Assembly: GCA_937967425.1 (NCBI GenBank)
Contig: CALBST010000208.1
Location: 1 to 19,790, forward strand
Direction: 5' to 3'
Length of the DNA stretch: 19,790 nt
Source: an uncultured Caulobacteraceae bacterium
Lineage (GTDB): Bacteria; Pseudomonadota; Alphaproteobacteria; Caulobacterales; TH1-2
Shown here piece after piece: positions 14,636-19,790 of the stretch. A model generated the notes under the pieces. The model ran no database searches. It saw nothing but the letters and a program-made list of their open reading frames with translations, and was not told the DNA's origin. The translations under genes were made by a program, and so were the position numbers. Numbering within the stretch: the first letter of the stretch is position 1; each line of letters begins with the position of its first letter.

Positions 14636-15531
14636 TCTGCGAGGAATGTGTTCACTTCGCTCATGAAGCGATCAAACTGATCGATCATGATGAAGTGATA
14701 GCTGTCTTCGATCTTCACGAGGCGTGCGCTCGGTACGCTGGCGTAAGACGCGCGCATGAAGCCATCATATTGCTCTGGCGTCAGCGGCATTTGCGGCGGG
14801 ATCACATAGAGCACCGTGATCGGCGCCGTGATGTTCGTGAGCTCCGGGCGCAGATCGGTGGTGATGAGCTCGTGGAAGGCGTTCGCGGTGACGCCGACAT
14901 CACTCAAGCGCGCATGTTCGATGATCTCGGGACGCGCCGATTCGGTGCGCACCATCGTGTTGATCGTGGCCGTGGTCTGCTCAGACACGACGCCCTGCGG
15001 GGCAAGGCGCATCGCCGCACGAATTTGATCCGCCACCGGACGCACGCTGTCAGGCGTGGCCGCCGCCCCACCGAACATGTTGCCCATGAACGGGAACATA
15101 TCGACGATCATTAGCTTGCCGACGGAGTCCGGATGGCGCGCCGCCAGCATCATGCCGATCGAGCCGCCCATCGAGTGGCCGATGACAGCCGGACGTTGCA
15201 GATTGTTTTCGCGAATATAGCGCGCGATCTCTTCTGCAACTGGCGCGGAGACGAGGCCTTCGCCATTAGCGCCGACGGGCGCGCCCGCGAAGCCATTCAG
15301 CTGCACAAGGTGGACGCGGTGGTTGTCGTCGAGCGCGTCGGCTGTTGTGTTCCAGATATCGCGCGATGAGCTGAGACCCGGAATCAAGATCACGTCTGCG
15401 CCGCTGCCGCGGGACACGACGCTAATTCTGTCCGAGTTGAAGGCCTGATGAGAATTGGCCAGCTCTGTCGGCGCACTCGCACACGCGGCTAGCGCCAGCA
15501 GCGCTCCGATCAGAAGTCCACGACGTATCAT
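14632..15531 (-). CDS. alpha/beta-hydrolase lipoprotein
   Basis: The 299-residue protein has a signal peptide ending LALAAC (lipid Cys17), followed by an alpha/beta-hydrolase fold. LIPGLSSSRDIW forms the oxyanion loop, GHSMGG (118-123) carries nucleophile Ser120, and His279 in DSYHF completes the triad. It resembles periplasmic or surface esterases and proline-iminopeptidase-like hydrolases; the substrate is unknown. The start is ATG 15531, with GGAG six bases upstream. An upstream in-frame start at 15615 would run into the next gene and bury the signal peptide. It is downstream of the methyltransferase-like gene by 58 bases, with a small stem-loop between. Confidence 0.88.
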   Translation of the reverse strand: MIRRGLLIGALLALAACASAPTELANSHQAFNSDRISVVSRGSGADVILIPGLSSSRDIWNTTADALDDNHRVHLVQLNGFAGAPVGANGEGLVSAPVAEEIARYIRENNLQRPAVIGHSMGGSIGMMLAARHPDSVGKLMIVDMFPFMGNMFGGAAATPDSVRPVADQIRAAMRLAPQGVVSEQTTATINTMVRTESARPEIIEHARLSDVGVTANAFHELITTDLRPELTNITAPITVLYVIPPQMPLTPEQYDGFMRASYASVPSARLVKIEDSYHFIMIDQFDRFMSEVNTFLAD

Positions 15532-15548
15532 TCGTTTCTCCGGGTTTG

Positions 15549-15565
15549 AGGCGCAGTTCGCGCCT
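15549..15565 (-). terminator. small stem-loop between two minus-strand genes
   Basis: AGGCGC and GCGCCT pair around a 5-base loop, between the ICMT-like stop (15590) and the hydrolase start (15531). There is no U-run, so it may be a weak terminator or just a hairpin in the leader. Confidence 0.3.
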
Positions 15566-15589
15566 GATTGTCCCTTAACCGCCGCCGCC

Positions 15590-16177
15590 CTATTCGGCGG
15601 ATGCACGCGGTGCAAATTTCGCGAAGGGGATCAGCATGGGCACGCGGCGGCGATAGCTGGCATAGGCCTCGTCGCCAAGGTCGCGGCGCAGGAAACGCTC
15701 CTCAAGCTTGGCGCGGAGCGAAATCGCGGCGACAAGAACCAACGCGCCAGCAATCGCCTCCAAGCGCCCGCCTTCAAGCGCGGTAGCCACCGCCGCGAGC
15801 AGCAGCCCCGCGTAGACCGGATGCCGCACGATACCGTACGGGCCAGTATCAACGATCCGATGATCTTCCGTCGGCGCCGACGTGCTCGACCATAGCGGCC
15901 CAAGGTGCAGCCGTGCGGCCCATGTGAAGCCAAGGCCAAGCACAACGAGGCCGGCCATCGCCCAGCCAATCTCCGGCGAAGCGATCCACAACACCGCATC
16001 GGGGAGCGGCCAATACGACGCGAGGATCATCACGACAGCCGCGAGAGTCAGCACGCGGCTTGGACTTTCTGCGCCGAGATCGTGATGCGAGGCGGTTCGC
16101 GCACTCCAACCGGCAGCGAGAATCCAGGTCACCAGCCACACGATCCACACCGCCGCGATGAACGCGCCCGGCATCAT
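15590..16177 (-). CDS. isoprenylcysteine carboxyl methyltransferase (ICMT)-like membrane protein
   Basis: The 195-residue integral membrane protein has about five helices. The motif GPYGIVRHPVYAG (112-124) and the later EERFL...YRRRVPMLIP region form the SAM-binding signature of the ICMT/phospholipid methyltransferase group (PF04140/PF04191). Bacteria lack prenylated CaaX proteins, so the substrate is more likely a lipid or small molecule; it is unknown. ATG 16177 overlaps the quinone reductase stop (ATGA), which indicates translational coupling; an adjacent ATG at 16174 gives a protein one residue shorter. Confidence 0.85.
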   Translation of the reverse strand: MMPGAFIAAVWIVWLVTWILAAGWSARTASHHDLGAESPSRVLTLAAVVMILASYWPLPDAVLWIASPEIGWAMAGLVVLGLGFTWAARLHLGPLWSSTSAPTEDHRIVDTGPYGIVRHPVYAGLLLAAVATALEGGRLEAIAGALVLVAAISLRAKLEERFLRRDLGDEAYASYRRRVPMLIPFAKFAPRASAE

Positions 16178-17169
16178 TCCATCGTCACCACGAGTTTGCC
16201 GGTGGCGGTGCGATCCATCAGCGCGCGAATAGCTTTGCCGCCGTCTTTCAAAGGATAGCGCGCGGAGATGCGCGGCTTCGCTTTGCCTTCGGCGTAGAGC
16301 TTGAAGAGATCGCGGACGTTGCCTTTGTGCAATTCCGGTTCACGCGCGACGCTCGCGCCCCAGAATACGCCGACAATGGAGGAGCTCTTCAAAAGCGTCA
16401 GATTGAGCGGCGGCGTCGGGATACCCGCCGGGAATCCGATGACCAAATACCGCCCATTCCAGTTCATGGCGCGTAACGCCGGCTCGCAATAATCGCCGCC
16501 GACAGCGTCGTAGACGACGTCCGCGCCACCCCCGCAGGCCTTCTTGAACGCCTCGGCCAAATCCTTGCTCTGCTGCTTCGACATGCCGGAAGCGGGGTAG
16601 ATCACTGCTTCATCGGCGCCCGCGGCTTTCGCAAACGCGGCCTTCTCTTCGGTCGAAACCGCGGCGATCACGCGCGCACCCATAGCCTTGCCAAGTTCAA
16701 TCGCCGCGATGCCAACGCCGCCCGCAGCGCCGAGGATAAGCAATTGCTCACCGGCCTTCAGCTGGCCCCGATCTTTCAGCCCGTAATACGAAGTGCCGTA
16801 CGTCAGTATGAATGCGCTCGCTTCGTCGAACGGCATCGCGTCTGGTATCGGCAAAACGCGCGCGGCTTGCGTTTTGACCTTCTCGGCCATGCCGCCCCAG
16901 CCGAGCGAGCCGATGACGCGCTGACCCACTTTCACATTGGTCACGCCAGGACCGACGCTTTCGATCACGCCCGCGATCTCGCCGCCCGGCGCGAACGGCC
17001 GCTCGGGTTTGAATTGGTATTTGTCTTCGATGATGAGCGCGTCGGGGAAGTTCACGCCCGCCGCTTTCACCGCGATTACCACTTCGCCCTCGCCCGCGAC
17101 CGGATCCGGCGCATCGGCATATTCGAGAGCCTCTGGCGGGCCGACTTTGGTGCTGAGCAGCGCTTTCAT
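16174..17169 (-). CDS. NADPH:quinone oxidoreductase family protein (zinc-free MDR)
   Basis: The 331-residue cytoplasmic enzyme of the medium-chain dehydrogenase/reductase superfamily has a GroES-like N-terminal domain (GVNFPDALI, PGGEIAGVIESVG) and a Rossmann domain with ILGAAGGVGIAAIELG (145-160). It lacks the cysteine cluster for structural zinc and the catalytic zinc ligands, as expected for quinone reductases (QOR type). It reduces quinones or enoyl compounds with NADPH. The start is ATG 17169, with GGGAG five bases upstream; a TTG at 17181 is not needed. It leads a coupled operon with the ICMT-like gene and diverges from a small membrane-protein gene. Confidence 0.92.
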   Translation of the reverse strand: MKALLSTKVGPPEALEYADAPDPVAGEGEVVIAVKAAGVNFPDALIIEDKYQFKPERPFAPGGEIAGVIESVGPGVTNVKVGQRVIGSLGWGGMAEKVKTQAARVLPIPDAMPFDEASAFILTYGTSYYGLKDRGQLKAGEQLLILGAAGGVGIAAIELGKAMGARVIAAVSTEEKAAFAKAAGADEAVIYPASGMSKQQSKDLAEAFKKACGGGADVVYDAVGGDYCEPALRAMNWNGRYLVIGFPAGIPTPPLNLTLLKSSSIVGVFWGASVAREPELHKGNVRDLFKLYAEGKAKPRISARYPLKDGGKAIRALMDRTATGKLVVTME

Positions 17170-17246
17170 GGTGTCTCCCAAGTGCGTGTGTTGGTGCGTT
17201 GCGCTTTCTTGTAGCGGCTCGCGCGGCGACGGTCCAAAATTAGCTC

Positions 17247-17552
17247 ATGACCCGACGCGGCTATTTTCTGCGCCTCGCCCTTTCCGTCGTCATCGACCTG
17301 TTCGACTTGACGTTGGGGCGCATCCCGGTTTTCGGCAGCGTCACGGAAGGCGTCGGCACCATCGTGCTGGTCGGCCTCTGGGGCCCGGCGGGCCTCGTGA
17401 ACCTCTGGGAGCTGGCCGACTTTACCGATCAGGCCGACAGCTTCATCCCCACCGCGACATTGGTGGCGCTTTATGTGGGCTGGAAGGAAGGCATGTTCGG
17501 CAAGAGTTCCACAGCCGTGACGACACGCGATAGCGCGACGCCCAGCGAATAG
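17247..17552 (+). CDS. small membrane protein, function unknown
   Basis: The product has 101 residues, with hydrophobic segments at about 8-22, 33-54 and 66-80, a basic N-terminus (MTRRGYF) and a polar Ser/Thr-rich C-terminus. The family is not recognised; a phospholipid-exposed or complex-associated role cannot be judged. ATG 17247 has a weak ribosome binding site. It is the first gene of a plus-strand group with the isoaspartyl peptidase (16-base gap), the lysozyme inhibitor and the RNA methyltransferase, and is divergent from the quinone reductase gene. Confidence 0.72.
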   Translation: MTRRGYFLRLALSVVIDLFDLTLGRIPVFGSVTEGVGTIVLVGLWGPAGLVNLWELADFTDQADSFIPTATLVALYVGWKEGMFGKSSTAVTTRDSATPSE

Positions 17553-17568
17553 GTCTATAGAGCGCCCC

Positions 17569-18423
17569 ATGAGTTCGATCTGGGCGATTGCGCTTCATGG
17601 CGGCGCCGGCGCCATCGCCGAGCGCGCCTACAAGGCTGAAGAAGAGCACATGGCCGCCCTGCTCGACCGGGGCGCGGCGATGCTCGCCAAAGGCATGAGC
17701 GCGCTCGATGTGGTCGTCGCCATGGCAGCCGAACTTGAGGCGAGCGGGCTGCATGTCGCCGGCAAGGGCGCCGCGCCCAACGCCGCGGGCATGGTGGAGC
17801 TTGATGCTTCGGTCATGGAAGGCTCGACGCGCGCGGCCGGCGCGGTGGCGGCGCTGCAGGGGTTCATCTCACCGGTGCAAGTCGCGCGCGGCGTGATGGA
17901 GAAGACATCACACGTTCTTCTCGTTGGCCAAGGCGCATGCGCGTTCGCGCGTGATCAGGGCTATGAGAAGGTGGACGACCCCAAGAGCTACTACGTCGCC
18001 GCCGAAAGCGGGCTACCCGGCTCCGGTACAATCGGCGCCGTGGCGCTCGACACCAGCGGCAAACTCGCCGCAGCTACATCGACGGGCGGTCTCTCCGGGA
18101 AAATGCCTGGTCGAGTCGGCGATACGCCGATTATCGGCGCGGGCTGCTGGGCCGATGAGCGCGCGGCGGTTTCGTGCACCGGGCTCGGCGAATACTTCAT
18201 GCGCGTGAACGCGGCAGCCGACGTTTCGGCGCGGATCGCCTATGCGGGCCAAAGCCTGGCGCAAGCGAGCGCCGCTGTGATCGACGATGTCCGCAAACTC
18301 GGCGGCTATGGCGGCTTGATCGCGGTGGACGTCAAGGGCAACGTCACCGCGCCGTTTGCGAGTCAGGGCATGAAGCGTGGGCTCGCATCGTCCGCGGGGC
18401 TGCGTGAAGTGAAGACCTTCTAG
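17569..18423 (+). CDS. isoaspartyl peptidase / L-asparaginase (Ntn hydrolase)
   Basis: The 284-residue precursor is a plant-type (class III) asparaginase. It should cleave itself before Thr154 in GSGTIGAVALD to give alpha and beta chains; Thr154 becomes the nucleophile. The beta-chain motif GGLSGKMPGRVGDTPIIGAG (173-192) is characteristic, and HGGAG (10-14) starts the fold. It hydrolyses beta-aspartyl dipeptides and L-asparagine in the cytoplasm. No signal peptide is seen. ATG 17569 has no strong ribosome binding site, so translation may depend on the upstream membrane-protein gene. The next gene starts 13 bases on. Confidence 0.94.
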   Translation: MSSIWAIALHGGAGAIAERAYKAEEEHMAALLDRGAAMLAKGMSALDVVVAMAAELEASGLHVAGKGAAPNAAGMVELDASVMEGSTRAAGAVAALQGFISPVQVARGVMEKTSHVLLVGQGACAFARDQGYEKVDDPKSYYVAAESGLPGSGTIGAVALDTSGKLAAATSTGGLSGKMPGRVGDTPIIGAGCWADERAAVSCTGLGEYFMRVNAAADVSARIAYAGQSLAQASAAVIDDVRKLGGYGGLIAVDVKGNVTAPFASQGMKRGLASSAGLREVKTF

Positions 18424-18436
18424 TTGAGGTGACGCC

Positions 18437-18736
18437 ATGAAGAAGTTTGCACTTGCCGCCGCCTTGCTCGCGCTTGCCGCGTGCGGAACGACGCCAAGCC
18501 AGCGCGGCGGCCCGCGCACCGACTGGCGTTGCGACGGCGGCGCGGCGTTCTCCATCCGCTTCCAGGGCACGTCCGCCGAAGTCTTCGCTGGCGGCCAGCT
18601 CTACAATTTGCCGGCGGTGCAATCCGGCTCCGGCTCGCGCTACTCGAACGGCTCGGTCGAATACTGGGAGCATCAAGGCCAAGCGACGCTGAACGGCGCA
18701 CGCGGCGGGCCGTATGCAAACTGCCGCAGGGGCTGA
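18437..18736 (+). CDS. MliC-type lysozyme inhibitor lipoprotein
   Basis: The 99-residue protein has a signal peptide ending LALAAC (lipid Cys16). The mature part matches the MliC/PliC family of C-type lysozyme inhibitors (PF09864): TDWRCDGG with Cys32, then SGSGSRYSNG (63-72), the loop that enters the lysozyme active site, and Cys96 that would bond with Cys32. It would sit on the periplasmic face and protect peptidoglycan from host or predator lysozyme. The start is ATG 18437, preceded by GAGGTGA. Its TGA shares one base with the next gene's ATG (TGATG), pointing to stop-restart translation. Confidence 0.9.
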   Translation: MKKFALAAALLALAACGTTPSQRGGPRTDWRCDGGAAFSIRFQGTSAEVFAGGQLYNLPAVQSGSGSRYSNGSVEYWEHQGQATLNGARGGPYANCRRG

Positions 18737-19248
18737 TGCGCGGCTATTTCGGCATCGGAGCGGAGGACATCTCGAAGCCGATGAACCTCGGCGCGCTGAT
18801 GCGCACCGCGCACGCGTTCGGCGCGAGCTTCTTTTTCACCATCAACGCCCATCCGAAGGTGCGCGAAGCCTACAACAGCGACACCTCCCGCAGCTTCGAT
18901 CATGTGCCCTACTATCCGTGGAACGACGTCGATTCACTGCTGCTGCCCAAGGGTTGCGCGCTTGTTGGCGTTGAACTGACCGACGACGCGATTGAGCTGC
19001 CGCGCTTTCAGCATCCGCAAGCGGCGGCTTATGTACTTGGCCGCGAGCGCGGCTCGCTATCGCCAGACTTGCTGGCGCGGTGTCAGCACGTCGTGAAAAT
19101 TCCGACGAAGTTCTGCGTCAACGTTGGCCTCGCCGGCGCGCTCGTTATGTATGATCGCCTGCTTGCACATGGCGGCTATCCCGCGCGCCCGATCATGCCA
19201 GGCGGCCCGCCGCCAGAGATGAACTCGAAGCCGAAGCTGAAGGCTTAG
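18736..19248 (+). CDS. SpoU/TrmH family RNA 2'-O-methyltransferase
   Basis: The 170-residue SPOUT enzyme has motif 1 NLGALMRTAHAFGA (17-30) with Asn17 and Arg23, motif 2 YVLGRERGSLS (99-109) and motif 3 IPTKFCVNVGLAGALVMYD (122-140), which build the knotted SAM site. It has no N-terminal RNA-binding extension. Motif 3 has Cys and Gly where many homologues have Ser. It methylates ribose in tRNA or rRNA; the target is not known. The start at ATG 18736 overlaps the lysozyme inhibitor stop by one base. Its stop overlaps that of the convergent immunity-type gene by four bases. Confidence 0.93.
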   Translation: MRGYFGIGAEDISKPMNLGALMRTAHAFGASFFFTINAHPKVREAYNSDTSRSFDHVPYYPWNDVDSLLLPKGCALVGVELTDDAIELPRFQHPQAAAYVLGRERGSLSPDLLARCQHVVKIPTKFCVNVGLAGALVMYDRLLAHGGYPARPIMPGGPPPEMNSKPKLKA

Positions 19249-19436
19249 CGCGGCGCGTAGACGTACTGGATGCGCGGTTTATCGGTGACGGCCCAGATCA
19301 GCGCCCAGAACCAGCCGATCACCGTCCAACCGAAGAAGAAGTTGAGCAGGAAGATTGCCAGCGCGTTGTGGCCGCGCGCTATGGCTATGATCGCCGGCAA
19401 AAAGAACATCGCCGTGAGGATGGTCAGCTCGATCAT
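19245..19436 (-). CDS. superinfection immunity-type (Imm) small membrane protein
   Basis: The 63-residue protein has two membrane helices (about 4-19 and 26-50) linked by ARGHN. The GWTVIGWFWALIWAV segment is the hallmark of the superinfection immunity family (PF14373), named after phage T4 Imm, which blocks entry of DNA from related phages. Chromosomal members are common in proteobacteria and their role is not proven. The start is ATG 19436, with GGAG six bases upstream. Nothing else phage-like is nearby. Confidence 0.88.
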   Translation of the reverse strand: MIELTILTAMFFLPAIIAIARGHNALAIFLLNFFFGWTVIGWFWALIWAVTDKPRIQYVYAPR

Positions 19437-19534
19437 CGTCAGCTCCAGTGCTGCAAATAACCTATGCCTCCCTCGTCATTGCCGCAAGGTTATGGGCGTT
19501 GTGAATCGAAAGCGACGAGCGCAAGAACACGGCC

Positions 19535-19790
19535 ATGACGGATTTTGGCGAAGCCCACGGAAGGCTCTCCGCGAATGTGCGGGGCGCGCTGTGGATGCTC
19601 GCCTCGGCGGTGACGTTCACTTTGATGACGTCGCTGATCAAATATCTGGGCGACGATTACTCACCCGCGCTGCAAACATTCTACCGCCAAGCCGCCGGCA
19701 TGATCGTGCTGCTGCCGCTCATTCTGCGCGATCCGGCTGGCTCGTTCCGGACAACGCGGCCAGGCATTCTCCTCTTCCGCTCGCTCGCCG
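19535..19790 (+). CDS. EamA/DMT-family transporter, N-terminal part (cut by window end)
   Basis: The frame is open from ATG 19535 to the window end (85 codons). Two hydrophobic segments, the first containing ALWMLASAVTFTLM and followed by SLIKYLGDDYSPALQ, and then FYRQAAG before the second, match the first repeat of EamA (PF00892) drug/metabolite transporters, which normally span ten helices in about 300 residues. The substrate cannot be told from this part. The ribosome binding site is weak. It diverges from the immunity-type gene, with about 98 non-coding bases between. Confidence 0.88.
   Translation, partial: MTDFGEAHGRLSANVRGALWMLASAVTFTLMTSLIKYLGDDYSPALQTFYRQAAGMIVLLPLILRDPAGSFRTTRPGILLFRSLA

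Noticed and set aside
17556..17566. TATAGAGCGCC resembling the TATGGAGCGC head of the REPIN-like repeats
   Set aside because: Only one short half-match, no hairpin and no inverted partner; it falls in the leader of the isoaspartyl peptidase gene and could be chance.

Overview
This is a GC-rich, tightly packed chromosomal segment with about 26 protein genes. All appear intact except the two cut by the window edges. The mix suggests an alphaproteobacterium, probably of the Caulobacterales/Hyphomonadaceae type. It has a CHCC zinc-finger protein of the NDUFS6 type, many short lipoproteins with LAAC or LAGC lipoboxes, a short SpoU methyltransferase, and REP-type palindromes at 3' gene ends. The genus is a guess; no rRNA, tRNA, CRISPR array, transposase or phage cluster was seen.

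Layout. 1-3151: the tail of an unknown gene, a zinc-finger gene, an ABC ATPase without an adjacent permease, then an operon of aldo/keto reductase, tautomerase and YdcZ-type membrane protein. Two REPIN-like palindromes (44-115 and 1395-1458) follow the upstream gene and the ABC gene. 3135-4664: a methyltransferase plus small membrane protein, divergent from a MarR-type regulator, with two matching operators in between. 4665-6089: a putative zinc-metalloprotease lipoprotein followed by a cysteine-rich exported protein. 6230-6953: an HU protein with a lysine/alanine-rich tail, its terminator and a long upstream region. 6954-10204: a short-chain dehydrogenase, a lipoprotein with six 43-residue repeats and a proline tail, a YhhN/lysoplasmalogenase-type membrane protein and a small lipoprotein. 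10201-14635: histidine utilisation genes hutU, hutI and an arginase-type hutG, interleaved with a GNAT acetyltransferase on the other strand. 14632-17169: an alpha/beta-hydrolase lipoprotein and a translationally coupled quinone reductase/isoprenylcysteine-methyltransferase-like pair. 17247-19248: an operon of membrane protein, isoaspartyl peptidase, MliC-type lysozyme inhibitor and SpoU RNA methyltransferase. The end holds a superinfection-immunity-type membrane protein and the start of an EamA transporter.

How the genes work together. HutU, HutI and HutG form three consecutive steps from urocanate to glutamate, but histidase (hutH) and the HutC repressor are not here. Four convergent pairs interlock their stop codons in 4-bp YTAG overlaps, leaving no room for a terminator.

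The points most worth a second look are the REPIN-like elements with covarying stems, the twin TGACA-N7-TGTCA operators 21 bp apart at the start of the MarR gene, HutG lacking the usual first metal-binding histidine, and the 43-residue repeat lipoprotein.
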